The notes: a model not told the origin generated them from the letters alone. Positions 18,755 to 27,168 are shown, numbered from the stretch's first letter. The stretch is DNA of 29,226 nt from Bryobacteraceae bacterium (GCA_030039005.1 JASHQT010000124.1:1-29226); one strand, 5' to 3'. Made by a program: numbers and translations.

Positions 18755-21193
18755 GTGGTTAGCTGTGATCGACTTCTTCTGCTTTCGGTCGTGAGCGTCA
18801 TCTCACGCGCGGCCGGTCCCGCCTCTACCGTACCCGCCACCTACACGATTCAAACGGTCACCGGAAGTGACGATTCCGGCGATGGCGGCAGCGCTCTGGC
18901 TGTTGCGTTAGGCCAGCCGGAGGGAATCGCGGTGGATCGCTCAGGCAACGTTTATGTCGCCGAAGCCTCGAATCATCGCGTCCGCAAGATTTCGGCCGAC
19001 GGCACGATCCAAACGATCGCGGGCACGGGTGTCGCGGGATTTTCGGGCGATGGCGGCGCGGCCAGTGCCGCTCAACTCAACCAGCCGTACGGGCTGGCGC
19101 TCGATTCAAACGGCAATCTCTACATCGCGGATCTGGGAAACTCACGCGTGCGCGAGGTGTCGGCCGATGGCACCATCCAGACGGTAGCGGGCGGTGGCAG
19201 TTTGGCCGCAACCGGCGCGGGACAGGGCGGACCGGCCACGATGGCGCAGTTGATGCAGCCGCGCAACGTGGCCTTCGATACCAGCGGCAATATCTACATT
19301 TCCGATTTCGGCGCAAACCAGGTGTACCGGGTTACGAGCGCAGGCATTTTATCGCTGGTGGCGGGAACGGGGACTGCGGGATTTTCCGGCGTCGGCACGT
19401 CCGCCCTGCTTGCTCAACTCAACGCGCCTGCGGGACTGGCTGTCGATTCGAGCGGCGCGATTTACATCGCCGACAGCGGCAACAATCTCGTTCGCAAAGT
19501 CTATAACGGTGTCATCATTGACGTCTTCAATACGCCGGCGCCAACGGGCGTGGCAGTGGATTCCACGGGGATGGTGTACGTCGCGGCGGGCAGCTATTTC
19601 GGCAGTGTGGTCCAGCCGATTGCGGGCGTCACCTCGGCACGGGATCTCACGGTGGATTCTTCGGGCAACATATTCACCACGTCAGGTGCGTTCGTGCTGG
19701 AGGTATCGAGCGGCGGCACAGTGACCACCGTCGCGGGTAGCGGCGGATCGCCGTACTTTGGGGGCGACGGCGGCCCGGCGACGTCGGCGATGTTGAATTC
19801 GCCGGCCGGCATCGCTGTGGATTCAAGCGGCAATTGGTACATCGCCGATACCGCGAACAATCGCATCCGCATGGTGTCGACGGCAGGCGAGATCAGTACC
19901 CTCGCGGGTACAGGGACGGCCGGATCGAGCGGAGACAATGGCCCGGCGGCAGTGGCCGAACTTAGCTCGCCCCAGGGGCTCGCGATCGATAGCGCCAATA
20001 ATCTTTACATCGCCGACAGCGGGAATAATGAAGTGCGCAAGATCACGGCGGGCGGCACGATCTCGACCATCGCGAGCCAATTAAACAATCCGTTATCCGT
20101 TGCGGTGGACGGCCAGGGATCGGTCTATATCGCCGACTCCGGTGACAATCAGATCGTCGAGGTGAACGCCGCCGGGAGCACGAGCACATTCGCGAAGCTC
20201 GCGGGCGTACTCGCGGTGGCTGTAGACAGTTCCGGGAATGTGGTGGCGGCCGATACGAGCCAAATCTGGAAGATTGCTGTCGATAGTACAGGCAACACGT
20301 CTGCGACTTCGATCGCGACAGGGCTCACGTCGCCCGGCGGTCTCGCGTTCGCCTCCGATGGAACCTTGTTCATCGCCGATACCGGTGCGAATGTCGTTCG
20401 CGAGCTGAACACGGCCGGAGCTTTGAGCGCGATTGCGGGCAACGGCACCGCGGGGTTTTCAGGCGATGGCGGCTTGGCCCTGGACGCCGAGCTGAGCGCG
20501 CCATCCGGCATCGCGACCGGCGCGAACGGAATGCTGCTGGTGGCGGATACGGCCAACAACCGCATTCGGAGCCTGACTCCGGCCACCACCGCCGATGTGA
20601 CGGCGATTTCTCCACTGAATGCCGCGAGCCTGGACGCCGGCCCTATCGCGCCCGGCGAAATCATCACGATCTTCGGAACCGGCTTCGACGCATCCAATAC
20701 GCAACTGCTCTTCGACGGACAGCCCGCCACGCTGTTCTACAGCAACGCGACGCAGATCAACGCGCTCGCGCCCACGACGCTCTCCCCCGGTTCGAGCACC
20801 GTGATGAGCATCGTTGTGGATGGCGCGGGACTGGCGAGTTCCAGTGTTCCTGTGGTGGCCGCGGCGCCGGGCATCTTCACCACGGGATCGAGCGGCCAGG
20901 CTGCCGCCGTCAACCAGGATGGAACGGTGAATTCGGCTTCCAATCCCGCCGCGCGCGGGTCGGTCATCGCGCTTTACGCCACCGGCCAAGGCTCGGGGTC
21001 GCCGGCCGTGACGGTGAACATCGCGGGCTATCCCGCGCCGGTGCTTTATGCCGGACCCGCGCCGGGTTTTCCGGGACTGATGCAGATCAACGCGCAAATT
21101 CCCGGAGGGTTCCTCCCGCCGGGCATCCAGTCGGTGGTGTTCAGCGTGGGCAGCGTGAGCAGCCAGGCGGGCGTGACCATCACGATCGATTAA
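18755..21193 (+). CDS. Secreted NHL beta-propeller with Solibacter-type C-terminal domain
   Basis: An 812-residue secreted protein. GTG at 18755 follows AGGAG at 18745-18749 and starts a signal peptide (LLLLSVVSVISRAAG). From about residue 40 there are around ten NHL blades with the recurring pattern PxGxAVDSSGNxYIAD...NxxVRKxxxxGxIxTxAGTGxAGFSGDGGPA, degenerate in the middle. From about residue 620 comes an Ig/TIG-like start (APGEIITIFGTGF) and then the Solibacter-type C-terminal domain. Its marks are AAPGIFT, ALYATGQG, and YAGPAPGFPGLMQINAQIP with PPGIQSVVF. This domain is the strongest taxonomic marker in the window. Its function is unknown, probably extracellular binding. A longer in-frame start at 18530 lies inside the divergent gene and lacks a signal peptide. 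Confidence 0.92.
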   Translation: MVSCDRLLLLSVVSVISRAAGPASTVPATYTIQTVTGSDDSGDGGSALAVALGQPEGIAVDRSGNVYVAEASNHRVRKISADGTIQTIAGTGVAGFSGDGGAASAAQLNQPYGLALDSNGNLYIADLGNSRVREVSADGTIQTVAGGGSLAATGAGQGGPATMAQLMQPRNVAFDTSGNIYISDFGANQVYRVTSAGILSLVAGTGTAGFSGVGTSALLAQLNAPAGLAVDSSGAIYIADSGNNLVRKVYNGVIIDVFNTPAPTGVAVDSTGMVYVAAGSYFGSVVQPIAGVTSARDLTVDSSGNIFTTSGAFVLEVSSGGTVTTVAGSGGSPYFGGDGGPATSAMLNSPAGIAVDSSGNWYIADTANNRIRMVSTAGEISTLAGTGTAGSSGDNGPAAVAELSSPQGLAIDSANNLYIADSGNNEVRKITAGGTISTIASQLNNPLSVAVDGQGSVYIADSGDNQIVEVNAAGSTSTFAKLAGVLAVAVDSSGNVVAADTSQIWKIAVDSTGNTSATSIATGLTSPGGLAFASDGTLFIADTGANVVRELNTAGALSAIAGNGTAGFSGDGGLALDAELSAPSGIATGANGMLLVADTANNRIRSLTPATTADVTAISPLNAASLDAGPIAPGEIITIFGTGFDASNTQLLFDGQPATLFYSNATQINALAPTTLSPGSSTVMSIVVDGAGLASSSVPVVAAAPGIFTTGSSGQAAAVNQDGTVNSASNPAARGSVIALYATGQGSGSPAVTVNIAGYPAPVLYAGPAPGFPGLMQINAQIPGGFLPPGIQSVVFSVGSVSSQAGVTITID

Positions 21194-21355
21194 CTGGCCG
21201 AAACTCTAAACCACCGCCCTCTCACGGTCGCGTCTCCGAACGGTCACCTGGAACGCGCTTCGTGATGCTGAGCCGCGCGCGTGAGCAAGCGGATCCTGGC
21301 CTTCTTGGCGAGGCATCAGCGCCGGAGCTTCGCCGGGAATCTAGAATAAAAGCAG

Positions 21356-22966
21356 ATGAATTACCTCGCTCTGCTCCTGCTTTTCGCGGCTCCCGCGGCC
21401 AACCAGATCGCCCGCATGCTGGCGCAATGGAAGCCCGTCGAGATGCCGTACCATTCCGATACGCTCACCGCGCGCCAGCGCCAGGAAGTGGACAAGCTGG
21501 TGGCGGCGTCGCGCGAGATGGAGCTGATTTACTGGCAACAGAGCGATCCGAAAGCGCTCGAACTCTACAAGACCGCCACCGATCCCCAGCTCAAGCGGCT
21601 CCTGTTCATCAACGGCTGCCGTTGGGATCTCATCGACGGCAACAAACCGTTCGTGGGCACGAATCCCATTCCGCCCGGACGCAATCTGTACCCCGAAGGC
21701 CTCACCAGCGCGCAAATCGAAGCTTACGTGAAGGCGCATCCCGCGGAGAAGGATGCGATTTACAGCCCGTACACCGTGCTGCGCTGGCAAAATGGCCACC
21801 CCGGGACGAAGCTGGAGGCGATCCCCTACCACGTCGCGTATAAGCACTGGTTGGAACCGGCAGCGCGAGATCTGCGCCAAGCGGCCGATTTGAGCGACGA
21901 CGCCGATTTCGCCGAGTTCTTGCGGATGCGCGCCGATGCCTTGCTCTCCGACGATTATTACCCGAGCGATCTGAAATGGATGGATCTGAAGAATCCGAAG
22001 ATCGACGTGATATTCGCGCCGTACGAGGTGTACCTGGATGACGTGCTGGGCGTGAAGACGTCGTACGAAGCAGCCATCCTGATTCGCAACGAGCCCGAAA
22101 CCGCAAAACTGGCTCTGTATCAAAAATACATTCCCGATATTCAGGACGCGCTCCCGCTCGCCGCTGCCGACAAGCCATCCAAACGCGGGCAGCCGACGCC
22201 CATGGAAGTAGTGGACGCGCCGTTCCGCACCGGCGACATGTTGCACGGTTATCAGGCCGTGGCTGACAATTTGCCGAACGATCCGCGCGTGCACGCCACC
22301 AAGGGCACCAAGAAAATCTTCTTCAAGAATTTCATGGATGCGCGCGTGAACTACGTCGTGCTCCCGCTGGCGAAATACGTGATGCCGGACGCGCAGGCCG
22401 CCCAAGCTTCGGCCGAAGGTTATCTGGCGGCGGTGGTGTTGCATGAGATCTCGCATGGGCTGGGGCCGGCTTACTCCCACGTGAACGGCAAGCAAGTGCC
22501 GATCACAGAGGCGATCGGCCCGGTGTATTCACCGCTCGAAGAAGCCAAAGCGGACGTGGTGGGCATGTATGGCCTCGCGTGGCTGATGGATCACGGGGCG
22601 CTGCCGAAGGGCAGGGCACAGGAATATTACGCGTCCTATGTGGCGGGAATTTTCCGTTCGGTGCGCTATGGCGTGGCCGAAGCGCACGGCCGCGCCGAGA
22701 TGATGGAGTTCAATTACCTCGTGGAGCAGAAAGCGGTGAATCGCGTGACGGAGAAATATTCGATCGACTACGCGAAGATTCCCGGCGCCATCGCAGCGCT
22801 CTCCAAGGAACTGCTGACCATCGAAGCCACCGGCGATCGCGCTCGCGCCGAGGCCTGGTTCAACCGCTACGACAAGATGCCGCCGGAGTTGGCCGAAGCG
22901 ATGAAACCGGCATCGAAACTGCCGGTGGATATCTGGCCCGAGTTTTCGTTCAAAGTGATGGAATAA
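21356..22966 (+). CDS. Exported M49-like zinc metallopeptidase (dipeptidyl-peptidase III-like)
   Basis: A 536-residue protein with a signal peptide (MNYLALLLLFAAPAANQ), so it probably acts in the periplasm. The zinc site is HEISH at 363-367 with the second-helix EEAKAD at 395-400. This fits the M49-related group that includes the peptidase-like part of plant Nudix hydrolase 3. Classical DPP III has a longer HELLGH, so this is a relative with a normal HExxH. Further family text is KNFMDARVNYVVLPLAK and FNYLVEQKAVNR. It probably cleaves dipeptides from peptide N-termini; that is inferred. The gene stands alone, with a hairpin 22 bases before it (21307-21334) and a terminator-like stem after it. 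Confidence 0.85.
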   Translation: MNYLALLLLFAAPAANQIARMLAQWKPVEMPYHSDTLTARQRQEVDKLVAASREMELIYWQQSDPKALELYKTATDPQLKRLLFINGCRWDLIDGNKPFVGTNPIPPGRNLYPEGLTSAQIEAYVKAHPAEKDAIYSPYTVLRWQNGHPGTKLEAIPYHVAYKHWLEPAARDLRQAADLSDDADFAEFLRMRADALLSDDYYPSDLKWMDLKNPKIDVIFAPYEVYLDDVLGVKTSYEAAILIRNEPETAKLALYQKYIPDIQDALPLAAADKPSKRGQPTPMEVVDAPFRTGDMLHGYQAVADNLPNDPRVHATKGTKKIFFKNFMDARVNYVVLPLAKYVMPDAQAAQASAEGYLAAVVLHEISHGLGPAYSHVNGKQVPITEAIGPVYSPLEEAKADVVGMYGLAWLMDHGALPKGRAQEYYASYVAGIFRSVRYGVAEAHGRAEMMEFNYLVEQKAVNRVTEKYSIDYAKIPGAIAALSKELLTIEATGDRARAEAWFNRYDKMPPELAEAMKPASKLPVDIWPEFSFKVME

Positions 22967-22967
22967 G

Positions 22968-22986
22968 GAGGATCGGCGCGATCCTC
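22968..22986 (+). terminator. Stem-loop after the M49-like gene
   Basis: GAGGATCG (22968-22975) pairs perfectly with CGATCCTC (22979-22986) around a three-base loop, starting one base after the stop codon. No T-run follows, so it is either a weak or Rho-assisted terminator or an mRNA 3' end stabiliser. Confidence 0.5.
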
Positions 22987-23267
22987 GAGGGCCATTTCGC
23001 CTCCCTTGCGCCTGCCGAGGGCGAACGGAGGGAGCAAACCTTCATTAGGGCCGCTAGGGAGATCGATACTCGCGCCCAGCAGTGATAGCACCCCTAATAG
23101 CGCGCCGCCTAGGCAGTTCGCAAGCTGCAAACCTATTGGCGCATCGCTCCAGTGGAGCACGGGCGGGGTCCCAGATCAGCGATGCCCAACTGTGCTACAT
23201 TGGGTAATCCTCGGAAATTGAGGTAGTCTGCCGTCCCATCGTCCCTATTGAGAGCAGGAGATCCGTT
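22987..23267. other. Hairpin-rich stretch upstream of groES
   Basis: With the stem-loop just before it, this makes a 301-base gap between genes. It holds further short stems: GCTCC (23146-23150) with GGAGC (23154-23158), CCCAA (23185-23189) with TTGGG (23200-23204), and a longer imperfect pairing of CTCCCT with AGGGAG around 23000-23035. No CIRCE repeat of the HrcA type is visible and no strong sigma70 promoter stands out. A minus-strand open frame (22867-23160) runs on as antisense to the peptidase gene and is not convincing. Confidence 0.45.
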
Positions 23268-23555
23268 ATGAACCTTCGTCCGTTGCATGACCGCGTGCTC
23301 GTCAAGCGGCTGGAAGAGCAGGAATCCAAGCGTGGGGGCCTCTTCATCCCCGACAGCGCCAAAGAGAAGCCGCAGCAGGCCGAAGTGGTCGCGGTGGGCG
23401 CGGGCAAACTTCTGGATGACGGAACGCGCTCGACCCCGGAAGTCAAAGCCGGCGACAAGATTCTATTCGGCAAGTACTCGGGCTCCGACATCCGCATCGA
23501 TGGCGACGAATACCTCATCCTCCGCGAGGACGAAATTTTAGGAGTTTTAAGCTAA
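23268..23555 (+). CDS. groES: Co-chaperonin GroES
   Basis: The 95-residue lid of the GroEL chaperonin. It has the family opening [18 protein letters not shown], the mobile loop [20 protein letters not shown], and the closing [19 protein letters not shown] about 8 bases before the ATG gives a good start. groEL does not follow. Instead the stop codon overlaps the next start (TAATG at 23553-23557), coupling groES to a Skp-type periplasmic chaperone. groEL must be elsewhere, or this is a second groES copy. Confidence 0.97.
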   Translation: MNLRPLHDRVLVKRLEEQESKRGGLFIPDSAKEKPQQAEVVAVGAGKLLDDGTRSTPEVKAGDKILFGKYSGSDIRIDGDEYLILREDEILGVLS

Positions 23556-24091
23556 TGAACAAGCTCTTATTCGCGGTTGTCACACTCGCCGGAATCGGCG
23601 CGGGCGTGGCCAACGCACAGATCAAAATCGCGGTCATCAACACCCAGAAGGCGCTGCTGGATACCGACGACATCAAGAAGGCGCAGCGCGACATGGAAGC
23701 CAAATACAAGCCGCGCCAGGACGAAATCATCAAGGTGCAAAAAGAGCTGGAGGACATTCAGGCGCAGTTGAACAGCGGGAAACTGAACGAACTGGGCGTG
23801 CAGGACCTGCAGAACGAAGGCCAGCGCAAACAGCGCGAGCTCCAGCGCATGCAACAGGATTTGCAGGAAGACGTGGAGCGCGAGCGCACCGACATACTCC
23901 AGCGCGCCGGCGGGCGGATGCAGCAGGTGGTGAAGCAAATTGCCACCGATAAAGGCCTGGATATCGTGGTGGACAGCGCCAATACTCTCTTCTTCAAAGC
24001 GCCGCTTGAGATCACTTCTGAGGCCACGGCCGCCTACAATAAACAATTTCCTGTCGGCGCTACTTCAGCGAGTACGGCTCCAGCGAAGTAG
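23555..24091 (+). CDS. OmpH/Skp-family periplasmic chaperone
   Basis: A 178-residue exported chaperone. A signal peptide (LLFAVVTLAGIGAGVANA) is followed by IKIAVINTQKALLDTD, the typical Skp/OmpH beta strand. A long coiled coil comes next (about residues 45-125, many Lys, Glu, Gln and Arg), then the closing strand TDKGLDIVVDSANTLFF. Skp trimers hold outer-membrane proteins while they cross the periplasm. The gene is usually near bamA and lpxD; here it is coupled to groES through a one-base overlap. It starts with the ATG at 23555. Confidence 0.93.
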   Translation: MNKLLFAVVTLAGIGAGVANAQIKIAVINTQKALLDTDDIKKAQRDMEAKYKPRQDEIIKVQKELEDIQAQLNSGKLNELGVQDLQNEGQRKQRELQRMQQDLQEDVERERTDILQRAGGRMQQVVKQIATDKGLDIVVDSANTLFFKAPLEITSEATAAYNKQFPVGATSASTAPAK

Positions 24092-24123
24092 TTGGGCCGA
24101 ATAACAGCTAAGATGGGAGTAGG

Positions 24124-24621
24124 ATGTCCAGTTACCTGGAAGCCTACGGAGACGCCGAAGAGCATCGCGCGCGCGTTTTCGCGATCGTCAAAACTTCATC
24201 CATCGTTCTGGTGTGTGTCTTGATCGCCGGCCTGATCCTGTACGGCCTCTTCAAAAATCACTCCGAAGAACAGCGCGCCAGGACTTTTCTGGGGCTATTG
24301 CAGGCGCACAATTATCCAGCCGCCTACGCCATGTGGGGCTGCACGGACGCGCATCCCTGTCCCGAATATCCGTTCACGAAATTCCAGGAAGATTGGGGAC
24401 CGCAAAGCACTCACGCCAGCGAGTCGACGGCCCACCTCGGGCTCTCGGAGTCCTGCGGTTCAGGCGTCTTGCTGCGGGTCGATTACCAGGGCTCGGAGGA
24501 ACCGGTGTCGCTATGGGTAGAGCGTTCGAGCGGCGTGATCAGCTTCGCGCCGTGGCCGGAGTGTCCCGGCCGGCATCTGCACTTCGGAGCCTGGCTCAGG
24601 TCCGTGTTTGGCCGCGGCTGA
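24124..24621 (+). CDS. Single-pass membrane protein, unknown function
   Basis: A 165-residue protein with a short cytoplasmic N-terminus, one membrane helix (about residues 25-43, IVLVCVLIAGLILYGLF) and an extracytoplasmic domain. The domain has Cys residues in WGCTDAHPCPEYPF, SESCGSG and PECPGRH that could form disulfides. The helical stretch after the membrane helix (TFLGLLQAHNYPAAYAMW) resembles the DUF4878-like fold of small membrane-anchored proteins, but I am not sure. GGGAG lies eight bases before the ATG. It follows skp by 32 bases and may share its transcript, so a role at the cell envelope is possible. Confidence 0.75.
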   Translation: MSSYLEAYGDAEEHRARVFAIVKTSSIVLVCVLIAGLILYGLFKNHSEEQRARTFLGLLQAHNYPAAYAMWGCTDAHPCPEYPFTKFQEDWGPQSTHASESTAHLGLSESCGSGVLLRVDYQGSEEPVSLWVERSSGVISFAPWPECPGRHLHFGAWLRSVFGRG

Positions 24622-24685
24622 TCGTGCTTCAGCCTCGTTGAGGGGACGCCGCTCGCCTCCAATTTAAGAGATTCACGGAGGGCCC

Positions 24686-25030
24686 ATGCCCGCCACAACA
24701 AGCGCTGCCAGGAGCCGTGCACTGGTTCCTGTCGTGATTGAAAATCGAATTGCGATGGCTCGGGGACACAAGGTCATGCTCGATTCCGACTTGGCCGAAC
24801 TGTACGAGGTCGAGACTCGTGCACTGGTCCAAGCCATCAAACGGAACCTCAACTGCTTTCCGCCGGACTTCATGTTCCATTTACCGATATCGTTCGCGAT
24901 CCGCGAATCCAAAGATACGTGGCCGACGATACCAACGCCAACCTGCGCGGCTTCGACACCGATGCGGCCGTTTCCGATCATCGGCTCAACAATGCGAGCT
25001 CCTGCATCGGCTGCCACATCGATGGGATGA
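24686..25030 (+). CDS. Truncated ORF6N-domain protein with foreign tail
   Basis: A 114-residue frame with a good ribosome binding site (GGAGG four bases before the ATG). Residues 18-66 are a clear ORF6N domain, a DNA-binding-associated domain of phage and mobile-element proteins: IENRIAMARGHKVMLDSDLA, then ELYEVETRALVQAIKRN and FPPDFMFHL. The family normally continues with T-K-E-E-type helices. Here the match stops at about base 24880 and the rest (PISFAIRESKDTW onward) is an out-of-frame reading of an unrelated gene. It is therefore a broken gene, although a short product could still be made. Confidence 0.65.
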   Translation: MPATTSAARSRALVPVVIENRIAMARGHKVMLDSDLAELYEVETRALVQAIKRNLNCFPPDFMFHLPISFAIRESKDTWPTIPTPTCAASTPMRPFPIIGSTMRAPASAATSMG

Positions 25031-25260
25031 ACCGTGCCAACGACAACATGCGGGGCTGGCTGGACGAAGGCGGCAAGCAGTTTCCGAAGGGCGAGTACAG
25101 CGCCGATCCCTGGTTGAAGGACCCCGAGACCGTGGCGAAGGTGCGCGAGCTTTATCCGCCGTCTTCCGTGATGCGCGTCAAGATGGAAAACGACCGCCGC
25201 GTGTTCTTGAACGCGATGGCCCAGATCAAGCAGGCGATGGTCGCTCCGGAACTCGCGAAA
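24880..25260 (+). pseudogene. Internal fragment of a c-type heme protein
   Basis: In a frame different from ORF6N, the sequence from about 24880 reads as continuous protein: TDIVRDPRIQRYVADDTNAN, then SSCIGCHIDGMNRANDN and MRVKMENDRRVFLNAMAQIK. CIGCH is a single c-type heme-binding motif. There is no start codon, signal peptide or N-terminal domain of its own, and after about 25260 the frame runs into Pro-rich antisense text. It looks like an internal piece of a larger exported cytochrome-like protein joined to the ORF6N gene. The family is not recognised. Confidence 0.55.
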
Positions 25261-25310
25261 AGTAGCTGGTGTCCACCTCCTCCCCTACGCGGCCGTCCAC
25301 CCCCGGGCGG

Positions 25311-26114
25311 TCAGGCTCCCATTTTCGCCGCCAGATCGAGCATGTCGCCAGAGACCACGTCGAAATCGCCGGGCTTGGCGTCATCGGCCTGGCGCGTGGG
25401 CCCGTACTCCTTCGGCCGGTGAATGAAACCCGTGCGCAGCCCGAAACCTCGGGCGGCCTTCAGATCCGCTGAGTGCGCCGCGCACATCATCACCTCCTCG
25501 GGCTTCAGCTCCAGGAGGCTCACGGCGGTCAGATAGGCTTCGCGGTCGGGCTTGTAATGCTTGGCCAGCTCGGCCGAGAGGATGAGATCCCACGGGATGC
25601 CGGCGTTCTTGGCCATATCGGCGAGGAGCGCGACGTTGCCGTTCGATAGCGGCGCTATCGTGTAGCGCTTCTTCAAGCGCCTGAGACCGGCGACGGAATC
25701 GGGCCAAGGGGTGAGGCGATGCCAGACGCGATTCCAGTGGTCCTTCTCTTCTTCCGACAGACCATCGATGTGAAACTCTTGGAGCAGGTTTTCGAGCAGC
25801 GCGCGATGCAGATGGTCGAGGTTGGTCCAGGGCATTTCGCCGCGGCGAACCTTGTCCATGGAAGGCGCATAACCGGCGCGCCAGCGGTCGGCGAAGTGCC
25901 CCCAATCAATCGTGATGCCTTTGGTCTTCTCCCACGCCTTGCCCTCCGAGATAATCGATCCGCGCCAATCGACCACGGTGCCGAAGGTGTCAAAGACGAG
26001 GGCCTTCACCATCAGTGAAGGAGGCGCAGGCTCCTGCGCATCCGCACCGATACCCCGCAGTAGCGCCGCGGCGGCGCCGATTCCGGCGGAAGTCGCGATC
26101 TGTCTTCGAGTCAC
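25311..26114 (-). CDS. Haloacid dehalogenase type II-like protein with Tat signal
   Basis: A 267-residue HAD-superfamily protein. The core motifs are the nucleophile Asp42 in VFDTFGTVVD, the Ser in IAPLSNGN, the Lys in AKHYKPD and the acidic residues in HSADLKAA. This order and the LVFDTFGT-VDWR opening match the L-2-haloacid dehalogenase branch. Unusually, residues 1-26 (TRRQIATSAGIGAAAALL, ending near GADAQ) look like a Tat signal, so the enzyme may work in the periplasm. The start is GTG at 26112-26114, with TAGGG about six bases upstream. It follows the radical SAM gene by 10 bases and may be co-transcribed. The substrate is unknown. Confidence 0.87.
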   Translation of the reverse strand: MTRRQIATSAGIGAAAALLRGIGADAQEPAPPSLMVKALVFDTFGTVVDWRGSIISEGKAWEKTKGITIDWGHFADRWRAGYAPSMDKVRRGEMPWTNLDHLHRALLENLLQEFHIDGLSEEEKDHWNRVWHRLTPWPDSVAGLRRLKKRYTIAPLSNGNVALLADMAKNAGIPWDLILSAELAKHYKPDREAYLTAVSLLELKPEEVMMCAAHSADLKAARGFGLRTGFIHRPKEYGPTRQADDAKPGDFDVVSGDMLDLAAKMGA

Positions 26115-26124
26115 GCGAGCCCTA

Positions 26125-27168
26125 CTATACTAAAATCCGCGAGCTGCCGCGCGAAGTCTTTCTCTCACTAGCCGGACCTTTGGTGGCCGGAGCGAACAAC
26201 GCGAGTTGGTCCTCGAAGAATGGCTCCGGCGATTCGGGCGCCCGGTGCTCGATGAGGTTGTGACGCGCGCGAATGCGCTCCACGCGCTCGGCGATGATTT
26301 CCGGATAAGCGCCCTTCAGATACGCCGATTTCTCATACCGCTCACGATAGCGGCGCACCAGGTGCGGGAAGCGTTGTTCGAGAAACGGAAGGAACACCTG
26401 GTAAGAGCACGGCTTCAGGAACAACGGCGCGGCGCTGAACGACGATGCACCCGCGCGAGCGGCGGCCTCGCATACGCGATCCAGACTGCGCTCGCTGTCG
26501 TTGATGAGCGGCATGACGGGATGGGCCAGCACGCTGACGGGAATTCCGGCATCGGTGAGCTTTTTCACCGCCGCCAGCCGCAGCGCCGGACGGGGAGCGC
26601 GCGGTTCAAGTATTCGGGCCAGGCCTTCATCGAGCGTGGTGATGGTGAGGTGCACGCGGATCCGGTTGCGGCGCAGGATACCCGCCATTAACGGAGCATC
26701 GCGGGCGACGAAATCGGATTTGCTAGTGATGCCAATATCGAATCCGCGCTCGCCGGTGAAAACTTCCAGGATTTGGCGTGTCACTTGGAAGCGGCGCTCG
26801 GCGGGCTGATAAGGATCGGTAGCGGTGCCGATCCAGACGGTCGAGCCGAGCTTCAACCGGCGGAGCTCGGCCCGAAACGCGGCGGCGTCGAAATGTTTGG
26901 CGTAGATTTTGCGCTCGAACAGCTCGGGATCGCGCAGCTCCATAAACTCATGCGCGTAGCGGGCATAGCAATACTTGCAGCCGTACTCACAGCCCCGGTA
27001 AGGATTGATGGTCCAGATGGACGCCATACGGCCGGAGCCGCGGCCGACGAAACGACGCGTTTCAAGCTCCAGGTACTCGACCTGTCGCTTGGCTTCGAGC
27101 ACGCCACTTTGGGCTGCGAGGCGCGCGATGCCGACGAGTTGAGGGCCGGGCGGGTCGTCGAAAAGCAT
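26125..27168 (-). CDS. Radical SAM protein, SPL/Rv2578c-like
   Basis: A 347-residue radical SAM protein. The cluster motif is CxxxCxxC at Cys60, Cys64 and Cys67 (RGCEYGCKYCYAR), preceded by INPYRG and followed by WIGTATDPYQPAE, ITSKSD and VLAHPVMPLIND. This combination marks the spore-photoproduct-lyase-like group typified by Rv2578c and PA0069, whose reaction is not firmly known. Nothing here suggests spores. It lies 57 bases after selB with its own likely promoter and ahead of the HAD gene. Confidence 0.9.
   Translation of the reverse strand: MLFDDPPGPQLVGIARLAAQSGVLEAKRQVEYLELETRRFVGRGSGRMASIWTINPYRGCEYGCKYCYARYAHEFMELRDPELFERKIYAKHFDAAAFRAELRRLKLGSTVWIGTATDPYQPAERRFQVTRQILEVFTGERGFDIGITSKSDFVARDAPLMAGILRRNRIRVHLTITTLDEGLARILEPRAPRPALRLAAVKKLTDAGIPVSVLAHPVMPLINDSERSLDRVCEAAARAGASSFSAAPLFLKPCSYQVFLPFLEQRFPHLVRRYRERYEKSAYLKGAYPEIIAERVERIRARHNLIEHRAPESPEPFFEDQLALFAPATKGPASERKTSRGSSRILV

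Noticed and set aside
18954..20080. Possible tandem DNA repeat or CRISPR-like array
   Set aside because: The recurring pattern is the protein-level NHL blade repeat. Units are long, unequal and degenerate, with no identical direct repeats or spacers.
21262..21843. Plus-strand frame starting before the M49-like gene
   Set aside because: Most of it overlaps the peptidase gene out of frame and is Arg-rich. The upstream 90 bases could hold a repeat, but I cannot compare copies.
22867..23160. Minus-strand open frame of 97 codons over the end of the M49-like gene and the gap after it
   Set aside because: Half of it is antisense to a well-supported gene, it has no ribosome binding site, and its residues (Gly/Leu/Pro-rich) fit a GC-rich shadow.
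23060..23267. CIRCE heat-shock operator upstream of groES
   Set aside because: I looked for TTAGCACTC with its inverted partner and found only a partial TAGCACCCC without the second arm.
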